Source: Limnobacter alexandrii
GTDB taxonomy: Bacteria; Pseudomonadota; Gammaproteobacteria; Burkholderiales; Burkholderiaceae_B
Direction: 5' to 3'
NCBI RefSeq assembly: GCF_005871185.1
Contig: NZ_SWKN01000006.1
Location: 646,014-710,013 of the forward strand
DNA length: 64,000 nucleotides
The translations under genes were made by a program, and so were the position numbers. Below the pieces are notes generated by a model, which searched no databases, was not told the DNA's origin, and saw only the letters and a list, made by a program, of their open reading frames with translations. Below, piece after piece: positions 54,080 through 62,758 of the stretch. How positions within the stretch are numbered: position 1 is the stretch's first letter; each line of letters opens with the position of its first letter.

Positions 54080-54742
54080 ATGAGTAACAGTGTTGTAACT
54101 GGAAACAGTGAGTTCTTTGCATGGCAGAAGGCCGATGTTGAGCGTCAATTGAATGGCTTGTTGCATGGTGACTTCTGGAGTGAATTGCGTTTGTTGTTTG
54201 CTAAATCTGCAGCCACTGAAAGTATACACGGGACGCAGTCCAGGCTAAAGGGCGGAGAAATGGCAGCCGACAGGTTCAATCTCGGAATGAAGCAGGCCGA
54301 CGAGATTCGAAGCGCTGCCGCAAAGAGGTTAGCAGGCGCGATTGTAAGCGCGGTGATTGAAGCTGGAGCTGGTGTCGGGGGTATCATGCATGCGCGATCA
54401 ATCGTGAAAGATGCCAAGGATTTTTCAGCTTCACTGGTAGGCAAGAAACCAGACGAAATTGCAAGGCTTACACAAGAGCGTGGTGTGAAAGACCAGGCCA
54501 AATTGATGATGCTTAACTTCGCATGGCAGAACCTTGCTCCCGCTCTTGGTAAGCTGGCTCAGGCCCCCGCTGAATATTCTGCATCGATCGATGATGCACA
54601 AGGAAAAGAGTTACAGGCGGCAGAGCAGTTCCTCGATTCTGTGTTGGACGAATTGAGCAAAATGGAAAGCCATGCACAAGACACAGCTCGTTCAAGTAGT
54701 TCGGCACTGGGAGAGGTTCGCTTGCCTCAAATTCAAATTTAA
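54080..54742 (+). CDS. sctB: T3SS minor translocator-like protein SctB
   Basis: The 220-residue protein follows sctE after 13 bases behind AAGGGGGA. The longer reading from 54017 lies inside sctE. It has a helical N-terminus, one moderately hydrophobic Ala/Gly-rich helix (about 83-104, AIVSAVIEAGAGVGGI) and a C-terminal helical region with heptads (about 175-210). This agrees with SctB proteins (YopD/SipC/EspB), which pair with SctE in the host-membrane pore. Call mainly by position and layout. No translocator chaperone (SycD/LcrH type) is seen nearby. Confidence 0.7.
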   Translation: MSNSVVTGNSEFFAWQKADVERQLNGLLHGDFWSELRLLFAKSAATESIHGTQSRLKGGEMAADRFNLGMKQADEIRSAAAKRLAGAIVSAVIEAGAGVGGIMHARSIVKDAKDFSASLVGKKPDEIARLTQERGVKDQAKLMMLNFAWQNLAPALGKLAQAPAEYSASIDDAQGKELQAAEQFLDSVLDELSKMESHAQDTARSSSSALGEVRLPQIQI

Positions 54743-54762
54743 AAGAAAAAACCGGTGAGTGA

Positions 54763-54788
54763 AAAAGGCACCCCGAAGGGTGCCTTTT
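54763..54788. terminator. Strong intrinsic terminator closing the T3SS block
   Basis: GGCACCC (54767-54773) pairs with GGGTGCC (54778-54784) around a CGAA tetraloop, extended by AAAA and TTTT on the two sides. It lies 20 bases after the sctB stop and 43 bases from the convergent stop of the retention-module gene, so it can serve both directions. It marks a clean end of the secretion locus. Confidence 0.88.
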
Positions 54789-54830
54789 CACTTTGCCGGG
54801 GGGTCGGAGCCCCAGGCAATACTACAAAGC

Positions 54831-56510
54831 TTAGATGGGCAGACTGTCCGTGGGCAGCGCGCTGGTCAGTGCATCCAGTGGGCTTGCACCAGAGGAGATC
54901 GGCAGGCTGGAAGGATCCAGCAGGCTGGTCAGGGAGTCCAGAGGCGTTCCTGTGGAGGGGAAGCTTGGCAAGCCACCACCAGCGCCGCCACCTGCTGCCA
55001 GATCGGTCAGGATGCTGGGGTCGAGCAGCTCGGTCACCATGTCCAGGGGGGTACCTGTGGAAGGAATACCGGGCAGTCCACCTGCACCGCCACCAGCCAA
55101 GGCATCAGTCAGGATGCTGGGGTCGAGCAGTTCGGTAACCATGTCCAGGGGGGTGCCTGTGGAAGGAATGCCGGGCAGTCCGCCTGCACCGCCACCCGCC
55201 AAGGCATCAGTCAGGATGCTGGGGTCGAGCAGGGCTGTAACCTGATCCAAGGGTGTGCCGGTTTCAGGGAAGCTTGGCAAACCGCCGCCGCCACCGCCGG
55301 CCAACGCGTCAGTGACTGGGCCGAGTACTGCGTCCAAAGGTGTACCTGTGGGGCCACCTGCGCCACCACCGTCACCGCCTGGCAGGGGCAGGCCACCTGA
55401 CAAAGCTGCGATCAGAGGATCGGTTACCGGGGTCAGTGCGTCGAAAGCCTGATTCAGGCCATCAGCCACAGGCTGTGACACCATGGGCAATGCGTCGGTG
55501 GCTGTGGCCAAGCCGTCAAATAAGGGAGCTGCTGCATCAAATCCTTGAGTCAAGCCGTCGTTCAAGGGGGCAAGCGCGGGGTCAAGCTGACCAACCACTT
55601 GTGCCAGGCCGTCGGCCAGTTGTGGTGTCACCATGCTCAGCCCACCACCCAGTTGCTCTGCAACTACGCGCAGGTTTACTGGCAAGGTGTCGGCAGCGGC
55701 TGTTACCAAGCCATCTTCGTTGCCAGCCAATACGTCAACCACCGGGGAAAGCGCTTCTTCAACCGCTTCGGTAATTGGTGTTACGTTTTCATCCAGAGAG
55801 TCTGTCACTGGTGCAAGGCCGGTCAGTGCATCGCTCAAGGTGTCGTTCACGGGCGTAAGTGCGGGCTCGAGTGCATCGGTAATTGGTGCTGTTTCTTCCA
55901 GCACTGGGTCGAGAGCCTCAGTCACAGGTGCCAAGGCACCGACGGGGGCATCCACAACTGTTGTTACAGGTGAAAGTGCGTCCAGGGTTTCTTCAAGTGC
56001 TGGTGAAGCTGGGCCTGCTGCATCGGTCACTGGCTCGAGTGCGCCTGCGGCTGCTTCGCCAGATCCGCCACCTGAAGCACCACCACCTGCGCCGCCGTCG
56101 TTGTCATCGCTGCCTAGCACGAATGCTGCACCAGCAGCAGCGGCCAGTGGGCCAGCCAAACCGCCTGCAGCCAAACCTGCGCCGAACAGGCCGAACATGC
56201 CGCCTGCGCCGGTTACTGCAACAGTTTCGCCTTCGGTCAATAATTCGAATTCGCCTTCGGCTACTTCAAATTCCGCACCGTTTTCGCCTTCTTTCAATGT
56301 GGCCACGGCGTTGGATTGCAAAATTCCTTCGGTGGCTGTTTGACCGTCTGCTCCGGGGAACTCGATGTAGGCAGAGCCTTCGGCACTGGTGGTGACAGTG
56401 TCACCAGCAGAAATGATGTCGCCTTCTTTAAGAAGGACCTGTTCTCCGTCGGGACGGGTTACAGAAACCTCGCCCAACACGCTTTTGATGATTCCAGTGA
56501 TATTAGCCAC
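54831..56510 (-). CDS. Compact retention-module protein with PLD/Gly-rich repeats
   Basis: The 559 residues begin with a retention module (about 1-100) of the type found at the N-terminus of giant type I-secreted adhesins such as LapA and BapA: GIIKSVLGEVSVTRPDGE, LKEGDIISAGDTV, EFPGADGQTATEG. A Gly/Ala-rich hydrophobic segment follows (about 100-135), then an acidic Gly linker. Residues 155-390 carry repeats of the form (A/S)PVT(D/E)(A/S)LDP. Four to five 34-residue repeats (GTPLDMVTELLDPSILTDALAGG type) make up the end. There is no Sec signal and no obvious RTX or type I secretion tail. It has about a tenth of the length of usual members. The gene is convergent with sctB. Confidence 0.8.
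   Translation of the reverse strand: MANITGIIKSVLGEVSVTRPDGEQVLLKEGDIISAGDTVTTSAEGSAYIEFPGADGQTATEGILQSNAVATLKEGENGAEFEVAEGEFELLTEGETVAVTGAGGMFGLFGAGLAAGGLAGPLAAAAGAAFVLGSDDNDGGAGGGASGGGSGEAAAGALEPVTDAAGPASPALEETLDALSPVTTVVDAPVGALAPVTEALDPVLEETAPITDALEPALTPVNDTLSDALTGLAPVTDSLDENVTPITEAVEEALSPVVDVLAGNEDGLVTAAADTLPVNLRVVAEQLGGGLSMVTPQLADGLAQVVGQLDPALAPLNDGLTQGFDAAAPLFDGLATATDALPMVSQPVADGLNQAFDALTPVTDPLIAALSGGLPLPGGDGGGAGGPTGTPLDAVLGPVTDALAGGGGGGLPSFPETGTPLDQVTALLDPSILTDALAGGGAGGLPGIPSTGTPLDMVTELLDPSILTDALAGGGAGGLPGIPSTGTPLDMVTELLDPSILTDLAAGGGAGGGLPSFPSTGTPLDSLTSLLDPSSLPISSGASPLDALTSALPTDSLPI
54931..55341 (-). repeat. 102-bp in-frame tandem repeats
   Basis: Four consecutive units encode 34-residue repeats in the retention-module protein. 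Phase markers ACCATGTCC at 55036 and 55138 and the diverged ACCTGATCC at 55240 are exactly 102 bases apart; the first unit is 105 bases through one extra Gly codon. The two central units are nearly identical, a sign of recent duplication. Copy number may vary between strains. Confidence 0.9.
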
Positions 56511-56762
56511 AGTGCATTCTCCGACAATGGTGTGTTCATTTAAAAGTTCGGCAAAAGTTTCGCCTTGTGAGAGTTTTACTGGCCGTAATCAGGAAATGGA
56601 TGTGAATATTTCCTAATAATTAACAATGTTTAACAAAATTTGTAGGTTTTATACTGACAAATCCTGATTGGCCGCATGTAAAGCACTCTTGGGGAAAGCC
56701 GATTGAACTTTATTCGTTGTAGTTCAGCCAGTTAGTGTAACTCTTTCGGGGGGTAATTTGCA
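56511..56762. other. AT-rich gap upstream of the retention-module gene
   Basis: These 252 bases hold no gene that I can support. The part 56610-56670 is strongly AT-rich and should contain the minus-strand promoter of the retention-module gene. No terminator was recognised for the acyl-CoA dehydrogenase operon that ends at 56763. Confidence 0.4.
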
Positions 56763-57893
56763 TCACCATGCCAACTGCCGTATGGCCAGTTCTTTCATGA
56801 TTTCCTCAGCACCACCGCCAATGCACATCACTTTCACCTCCCGGTAAATCCGTTCAGTTGAGCTTCCCCGCATAAAACCCATGCCACCCAGTATTTGTAC
56901 AGCGTCATTTGCGCAATGTTGCAGGGTTTGAGTGGACTGGTTTTTCAGCAGGCAAATGTCGGCGACCAGTGCTTCGTTGATGTCACCTTGATCAATGCGT
57001 GCAATGGTTTCATCGAACCAGGCCTCAGTGGCGCGAATTTTCATGCGCATGTCGGCCAGTTTGTGGGCGATCACTTGGTGTTCGATCAGGCGCTTGCCAA
57101 AGGTTTGACGGTTTTGTGCCCAGTCCAGTGCTTCGTTCAGGCACACCTTGGAGAAACCGATACAAGCACCAGCCAACATGAGGCGTTCGGTGTTGAAGTT
57201 TTCCATGATGATGCGGAAACCTTTGCCTTCTTTGCCCACCAAATAGCTTGCAGGAACTTCCACATTGTCGAAGTAGATGCTGGCGGTGTCGCTCATCCAC
57301 CAGCCGGTTTTCTTCAGGGGGCTGCGCGTAAGGCCGTTGGCCTGGCCGGGCACCATGAGAACAGAAATACCGCGTGCACCGGGCTCGCCAGTGCGAACTG
57401 CCACGGTAAGCCAATCTGCACGTACGCCGCTGGTGATAAATACCTTTTCACCGTTGATTCGATAGTGGGGTACGCCGTCTTTTTGAAACAGCTCGGCTTT
57501 GGTTTTCAGGTTGGCCACATCCGATCCACCCGAGGGTTCGGTAATGGCCAAGGCACTGATGGCCTCACCTTTTAATACATCGGGCGCGATCATTTGCACC
57601 AGTTCTTCACGGCCGTGGTTCAACAGTGGAGGCAAACCGATATTGTGACTGAACAGGCCAGCCAGCAAGCCGCCACTGCCGGCAGAGCACACCAGATTGG
57701 ACAGCTTCAAGCGATCCGCCAGGGTGCATTCAAATCCGCCGACTTCTTCTGGATAGCCCAAACCGAGCAGGCCCAGTTCGCCAGCTTGTTGGTAAAGTTC
57801 TCGAGGGAACTCTCCGGCTTCATCCCACTCGTTGATGTGGGGTTTGATTTGTTCATTTACGAATCGCTCAACGGAGCGGAAGAAATCGTCCAT
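56763..57893 (-). CDS. Acyl-CoA dehydrogenase, last gene of the Atu-type operon
   Basis: The 376-residue FAD enzyme introduces a 2,3 double bond into an acyl-CoA. Family blocks are ALAITEPSGGSDVANLKTKA, INGEKVFITSG, and the C-terminal AVQILGGMGFMRGSSTERIYRE (each a landmark quoted in part). Start 57893 has AAGGA on the minus strand; the reading from 58037 would add 48 residues overlapping the carboxylase gene and is rejected. It is distinct from the dehydrogenase at 59832 and may act on a later intermediate, as AtuE is thought to. It lies 12 bases after the biotin carboxylase gene. Confidence 0.88.
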   Translation of the reverse strand: MDDFFRSVERFVNEQIKPHINEWDEAGEFPRELYQQAGELGLLGLGYPEEVGGFECTLADRLKLSNLVCSAGSGGLLAGLFSHNIGLPPLLNHGREELVQMIAPDVLKGEAISALAITEPSGGSDVANLKTKAELFQKDGVPHYRINGEKVFITSGVRADWLTVAVRTGEPGARGISVLMVPGQANGLTRSPLKKTGWWMSDTASIYFDNVEVPASYLVGKEGKGFRIIMENFNTERLMLAGACIGFSKVCLNEALDWAQNRQTFGKRLIEHQVIAHKLADMRMKIRATEAWFDETIARIDQGDINEALVADICLLKNQSTQTLQHCANDAVQILGGMGFMRGSSTERIYREVKVMCIGGGAEEIMKELAIRQLAW

Positions 57894-57904
57894 GGCGTGT
57901 GTCC

Positions 57905-59839
57905 TTATTGGGCAGGCTTCAACTGAACCATGAGTTGTTTCAATTTCATTTGATCGCCTACATTCACATGTACTGCCTCGACCACGGCAGCTGATTTCAC
58001 TGTAATGCGATGCTCCATTTTCATGGCCTCCAGGCACACCAACACCGCGCCGGCTTCAAGCTGTTGACCAGGCTGAACCAGTACTTGTGTGATTTTGCCG
58101 TTCATGGGGCTGGTGATGTTGGGCTGGAATACACCTTCACCCAGTGCGGAGGCGCTGAGCAGGGTTTCATCCTCGACCAATACGGCTTGCGGGTTCAGCC
58201 AGCTTTTGACCCAAACGCCTTGATTGCTGGCAAGTAAGGTGCAGCGTTGAATTTGCGATTGCGCAATGTGGATTGTTTCGTCGCCGAGTCCATTGATGGT
58301 GTAGGCGTTGCTGCCCTGGGTCACTTGAAGCAACAGCGTTTTACCCTTGACCTTGAGCTTCAAGGGACGCACCAGCGCGCGTGTGCTGGAGAAGTTGTTC
58401 AACGGCCCGGGCCAGGTACGCGAGTTGCTGTTTTGCTCGAACGCAATATATGCAGCAGCCACTGCAATTTCATGCTGAAACACTTGGGGTGCAAGCAAGG
58501 CATCGGCGTGCGTGGCCAGAAAACCTGTGCCAAACTCGCCACCCTGAAACACTGGGTGGCTGGCAATGCGTTGCAGGTAAAGTGCATTGTGTTCAAAGCC
58601 GACAAGTACGGTTCTGTTGAGTGAGTCGGCCAGCTTTTCGCAGGCAGCCAAGCGATTGTCGGCATGCACAATGACTTTGGCCAACAGGCTGTCGTACCAG
58701 GGGCTGACTTCACCGCCCACTTGCAGAGCGTGGTCGCAGCGGCTGTTGGGGTCGGGCTGCCAGGCCAGGACTGGTCCGGTTTGCGGCATGAAGTCGCGTG
58801 CTGGGTCTTCTGCGCACAAGCGACCTTGAATGGCATGGCCTGTGAACGTGATTTGCTCTTGTTGCAGGCTAAGTTGTTCGCCCGATGCAATGCGCAATTG
58901 CCACTGCACCAAATCAATTCCCGTGATTGCTTCGGTGACGCCGTGCTCAACCTGCAAACGGGTGTTCATTTCAATGAAGTAAAAGTTGCCTTGGGTGTCG
59001 AGCAAAAATTCAACCGTGCCTGCGCCCACATAGCCGGTGGCATGCACCAGTTTCAGTGCCGCTTCACCCATGCGTGCGCGAAGTTCAGGGCTCACTGCGG
59101 GGCTGGGTGCTTCTTCGACAATTTTTTGGTGGCGGCGCTGCACTGAGCAATCGCGCTCGCCCAAATGCACGGCGTGACCATGAGTATCAGCCAACACCTG
59201 AATTTCAATGTGGCGCGGGTTGATGATGGCTTTTTCAAGCATGACCCGGTCGTCGTTGAACGCGTTCTTTGCTTCGAGTTGGGCAGAGTGCAGTTGCGAT
59301 GCAAACTCGGATTCATTCAGTACCAGGCGCATGCCACGCCCACCACCACCTGCCAGGGCTTTGATCATGACCGGGTAGCCGATGCGCAGCGCCGCGGCCA
59401 TCAGGTCGCTTACGTTTGCGTTGGGTTCGCTAAAACCCGGTATGCAGGGCAAGCCTGCCTGCTGTGCAATTTCTTTGGCTCGGGCTTTGTCGGCCATGTA
59501 GGCAATGGCCTGGGGGGTGGGGCCAACCAGGGTAATTCCCGCGTCCGCGCAGGCTTGTGCAAAGGCGGGGCTTTCCGATACAAAACCGTAACCAGGGTGT
59601 ATGGCATCTGCACCGGCTTGCAGGGCCGCTTCAATCAGCTTGTCGATTCGCAAATAAGATTCAAGCGAGGGTGCGGGGCCAATGCAGTAAGCTTCGTCGG
59701 CTTCTTGCACATGCATGGCTTTTTCATCGGCCTCGGAATACACGGCGACCGTTGCAATACCCATGGGCTTGGCCGCGCGCAATATTCTGCGCGCAATTTC
59801 ATTGCGGTTGGCAACCAGCAGTTTCTTGATTCTAGGCAT
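57905..59839 (-). CDS. atuF: Acyl-CoA carboxylase alpha subunit (biotin carboxylase + BCCP), AtuF-like
   Basis: The 644-residue protein carries a biotin carboxylase domain (about 1-445) with the ATP-grasp glycine loop GGGGRGMRLV, CSVQRRHQKIVEEAP and EMNTRLQVEHGVTE. A linker domain and a C-terminal biotinyl domain follow, with CLEAMKMEH (biotin on the Lys). It carboxylates an acyl-CoA with the beta subunit at 61034. Next to a citronellyl-CoA dehydrogenase-like gene, geranyl-CoA is the most likely substrate. Methylcrotonyl- or propionyl-CoA carboxylase is the alternative. It overlaps the dehydrogenase gene by 8 bases. Confidence 0.85.
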   Translation of the reverse strand: MPRIKKLLVANRNEIARRILRAAKPMGIATVAVYSEADEKAMHVQEADEAYCIGPAPSLESYLRIDKLIEAALQAGADAIHPGYGFVSESPAFAQACADAGITLVGPTPQAIAYMADKARAKEIAQQAGLPCIPGFSEPNANVSDLMAAALRIGYPVMIKALAGGGGRGMRLVLNESEFASQLHSAQLEAKNAFNDDRVMLEKAIINPRHIEIQVLADTHGHAVHLGERDCSVQRRHQKIVEEAPSPAVSPELRARMGEAALKLVHATGYVGAGTVEFLLDTQGNFYFIEMNTRLQVEHGVTEAITGIDLVQWQLRIASGEQLSLQQEQITFTGHAIQGRLCAEDPARDFMPQTGPVLAWQPDPNSRCDHALQVGGEVSPWYDSLLAKVIVHADNRLAACEKLADSLNRTVLVGFEHNALYLQRIASHPVFQGGEFGTGFLATHADALLAPQVFQHEIAVAAAYIAFEQNSNSRTWPGPLNNFSSTRALVRPLKLKVKGKTLLLQVTQGSNAYTINGLGDETIHIAQSQIQRCTLLASNQGVWVKSWLNPQAVLVEDETLLSASALGEGVFQPNITSPMNGKITQVLVQPGQQLEAGAVLVCLEAMKMEHRITVKSAAVVEAVHVNVGDQMKLKQLMVQLKPAQ

Positions 59840-60995
59840 TCTTTTTCTTGCCCGGCAAAATACCCATGAACTTGCAGATGATGCCCAGCATCACCTCGTC
59901 TGCACCACCACCAATGGAAATGAGGCGACCATCGCGGTACAACTGCGAGGCCGGGTTTTCCCAAGTGAAGCCCATACCACCCCAGAATTGCAGGCATTTG
60001 TCGGCCACTTCACGCACCAGTCGGCCGCTTTTGAGTTTGCACATGCTGGCCAGTTCAGTGACTTCGCCACCGGCCACATATTCTTCAGTGGCCTGCCACA
60101 CCAAGGCACGCAAAGCTTCAATTTCGGTTTTCAATTCAGCCAGGGTGAAGTGCACTACTTGTTGGTCCAGCACGGTGCTGCCGAATAACTGGCGCTGGCG
60201 TGTGTAATTGATGGTTTCATTCACCACATGCATCATGCCTTCGATGCTGTTGGCCGCGCCCCAAAGGCGCTCTTCCTGAAACTGGATCATTTGGTACATG
60301 AAGCCCGCACCTTCCATGCCGATCAGGTTGCGTTGGGGTACGCGCACATTGTCGAAGTGGATCAGGCCGGTGTCGGAAGCCCACATGCCGATTTTGTGAA
60401 TCTTCTTCTCGATCGTAATGCCCGGGGTTTTCATCGGCACAATAATCAGCGATTTGTTCTGGTGCGGTTTGCCTTCGCTGGTGTTGGCCAGCAGGCAGAT
60501 CCAGTCGGCTTGCAAGCTGTTGGTGATCCACATTTTGCTGCCATTGATGATGTAGTCGCTGCCGTCTTTTTTGGCGGTGGTTTTTACACCGGCTACATCA
60601 GAACCCGCACCGGGTTCGGACACGCCAATACACGCCACCATGTCACCCGCAACTGCAGGAGCCAGAAATTCACGGCGCAGTTCGTCGCTGCCGAACCGCG
60701 CCAAAGCGGGCGTGGCCATGTCGGTTTGAACGCCGATGGCCATGGGTATGCCGCCACAATGAATTTTTCCCAAAGCTTGCGCCGCCACCACGGAATAGCT
60801 GTAGTCCAAACCCATGCCGCCAAACTCTTCCGGTTTGGTTAGGCCAAGCAAGCCAAGATTACCCATCTTTTTGAACAGTTCGTGGGCGGGAAACATTTGT
60901 TCTTGTTCCCAGGTGGCCACGTGTGGATTGATCTCGTTTTCCACAAATCGTTCGATGGTGCGTTGTAGTTCTTTGTGTTCCTGGCTTAGTCTCAC
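59832..60995 (-). CDS. atuD: Citronellyl-CoA dehydrogenase-like acyl-CoA dehydrogenase
   Basis: The 387-residue dehydrogenase resembles Pseudomonas AtuD, with IPMAIGVQTDMATPALARFGS, IGVSEPGAGSDVAGVKTTA and MWITNSLQADW as separate landmarks, and MYQMIQFQEERLW. AtuD oxidises cis-citronellyl-CoA to cis-geranyl-CoA, the substrate of the geranyl-CoA carboxylase encoded on both sides. It is coupled to atuF by an 8-base overlap, and AGGAGG precedes its start. A branched or medium-chain acyl-CoA substrate cannot be excluded from sequence. Confidence 0.85.
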   Translation of the reverse strand: MRLSQEHKELQRTIERFVENEINPHVATWEQEQMFPAHELFKKMGNLGLLGLTKPEEFGGMGLDYSYSVVAAQALGKIHCGGIPMAIGVQTDMATPALARFGSDELRREFLAPAVAGDMVACIGVSEPGAGSDVAGVKTTAKKDGSDYIINGSKMWITNSLQADWICLLANTSEGKPHQNKSLIIVPMKTPGITIEKKIHKIGMWASDTGLIHFDNVRVPQRNLIGMEGAGFMYQMIQFQEERLWGAANSIEGMMHVVNETINYTRQRQLFGSTVLDQQVVHFTLAELKTEIEALRALVWQATEEYVAGGEVTELASMCKLKSGRLVREVADKCLQFWGGMGFTWENPASQLYRDGRLISIGGGADEVMLGIICKFMGILPGKKKNA

Positions 60996-61033
60996 TGCAC
61001 TTCCTCCTCGTTATTGGGTACTACTGATACGCA

Positions 61034-62662
61034 TTAGGGGCGGGCCACGCCAAATTGCATGGGCTGCACACTGCGCTCTTGTTGCAGGCAGGTGATTAGC
61101 GCAAGCGCCAATACCTGCCGGGTGTCTCTGGGATCGATCACGCCGTCATCCAGCAGCAGACCGCTGGTGTGAAATGCGCTGGTTTGCGACTCAAACGTGT
61201 CGATGATTTGTTTTTTCATGTTTTCAAGCATGAATTCGGGTACTTCAATGCCTTTGCGGGCTGCGCTGGCCTGCATGACGGTGGCCATGGTGCCCGCTGC
61301 CTGCTCGGCACCCATCACCGCTGTTTTGCTGTTGGGCCAGGCAAACACAAAGCGTGGTCCAAATGCGCGACCACACATGCCATAGTTGCCAGCACCAAAA
61401 CTGGCACCACACAACACCGTGATTTGCGGCACGGTGGCGTTGCTCACGGCTTGAATCATTTTTGAGCCGTGCTTGATGATGCCGCCCTGCTCGGCTTCCT
61501 TGCCCACCATGTAACCCGTGGTGTTTTGCAGATAGATGATTGGCGTTTTGGTTTGGCAGCAACTTTGAATGAAGTGTGTGGCTTTGGTGGCACCTGCGGT
61601 GTCGATTGGGCCCAGGTTGCTGATGATGCCGATTGAAACACCCATCAGTTTGGCGTATCCGCACAGGGTGGCTGAACCGTAGTTGGCTTTGAATTCCAGA
61701 AAATCGGAGTCGTCCACGATGCGTGCAATGACCTCACGCATGTCGACCGGGGTTTTGATGTCGGCAGGCATGACACCCAATAATTCTTCGGCCGGATAGC
61801 GGGGTGCGGGCGCGTTGGCATCCAAAGCAGGAAGAACATTGCGGTTGCTGTTGTTCCAGTCGATTTTTGCCATCACTTCGCGGGCCAGCGCAATGGCATG
61901 GCGGTCGTCGTCGGCGATGTAGTCGCCAAGGCCTGAGATGGAACAGTGCATATCTGCACCGCCCAATTCTTCATCAGTGGCGATTTCACCGGTGGCGGCC
62001 TTCAACAAAGGGGGGCCAGCGAGAAAGGCGCGCGCACGTTCACGCACCATGATGACCACGTCGCTTAAACCGGGAATGTACGCGCCACCCGCCGTGGATG
62101 AACCGTGCAGCACATTGACCACAGGCAAGCCCGCAGCGCTCAATTTGGCCAAACGGTAGAAGTTGCCGCCGCCCAGAATGAAATGCTCGACCTTGTACTT
62201 CAGCAGGTTGGCCCCGGCGGATTCGCCCAAATTAATAAAAGGCAGTTTGTTTTCCAGCGCAATGTCTTGGGCCCTTTGCATTTTCTCAATGCCCATGGCT
62301 TGCAAAGCGCCTGCCTCAATGCCGGAATCGCTGGCCACGACCATGCACAAGGTATTGGCCACATAGCCCAAGCCAGCAATGATGCCGCCGCCTGGAATGC
62401 TTTTCTCGGCTTTTTGGCCGTCTTGCATGTACCCGGCCAATGTGCTGAGTTCCAGAAAAGGGGAGCCTGAATCGAGCAGCAATGCCACTCGGTCACGCGG
62501 CAGCAGTTGCCCCCGTTTTGCAAACGAGGGAGCCGCTTTGGCCGATGCGTCGCGGGTGCGTTGTTCCAATGCCCGAAGTTCATTCAGGGCCGTTTCCATG
62601 TTGGCTTTGTTGAGTTCAAACTCGGCCGAGTTTGTGGCAACGGCGGTTTCTAAAATTGGCAT
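61034..62662 (-). CDS. atuC: Acyl-CoA carboxylase beta subunit, AtuC-like
   Basis: This is the carboxyltransferase subunit, 542 residues from MPILETAV at 62662. The reading from 62737 runs through the operator and is rejected. Family blocks are AKRGQLLPRDRVALLLD, GSSTAGGAYIPGLSDVVIMV, AGPPLLKAATGEIATDEELGGADMH and NTTGYMVGKEAEQGGIIKHG, listed as four conserved pieces. It transfers carboxyl from biotin on the alpha subunit to geranyl-CoA or a related 3-methyl-branched enoyl-CoA. A CAAAC-N4-GTTTG palindrome lies 28 bases upstream, so it has its own regulated promoter. Confidence 0.88.
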   Translation of the reverse strand: MPILETAVATNSAEFELNKANMETALNELRALEQRTRDASAKAAPSFAKRGQLLPRDRVALLLDSGSPFLELSTLAGYMQDGQKAEKSIPGGGIIAGLGYVANTLCMVVASDSGIEAGALQAMGIEKMQRAQDIALENKLPFINLGESAGANLLKYKVEHFILGGGNFYRLAKLSAAGLPVVNVLHGSSTAGGAYIPGLSDVVIMVRERARAFLAGPPLLKAATGEIATDEELGGADMHCSISGLGDYIADDDRHAIALAREVMAKIDWNNSNRNVLPALDANAPAPRYPAEELLGVMPADIKTPVDMREVIARIVDDSDFLEFKANYGSATLCGYAKLMGVSIGIISNLGPIDTAGATKATHFIQSCCQTKTPIIYLQNTTGYMVGKEAEQGGIIKHGSKMIQAVSNATVPQITVLCGASFGAGNYGMCGRAFGPRFVFAWPNSKTAVMGAEQAAGTMATVMQASAARKGIEVPEFMLENMKKQIIDTFESQTSAFHTSGLLLDDGVIDPRDTRQVLALALITCLQQERSVQPMQFGVARP

Positions 62663-62689
62663 TGAATTCTGTGCTCTTGGTGTAATAAA

Positions 62690-62713
62690 AAAATCAAACG
62701 TTTGTTTGATTTT
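62690..62713. promoter_or_regulatory. TetR-type operator before the carboxyltransferase gene
   Basis: Two perfect 10-base arms, AAAATCAAAC and GTTTGATTTT, flank a 4-base spacer. The core CAAAC-N4-GTTTG matches the PsrA-type consensus of TetR-family acyl-CoA or fatty-acid regulators. It lies between the SDR gene and the carboxyltransferase start. Confidence 0.75.
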
Positions 62714-62758
62714 GAGGGTGAGGCTTGGGTGTGTCAAGCCTTATGCATGAACTGCGGC

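Noticed and set aside
54931-55341. Possible CRISPR array
   Set aside because: The repeats are contiguous 102-bp in-frame coding units without unique spacers.
54759-56395. Long open frames on the plus strand opposite the retention-module gene
   Set aside because: They mirror the repeats of the minus-strand gene, whose Gly/Ala/Pro-rich codons leave few stops on the other strand. They have no ribosome sites or domains.
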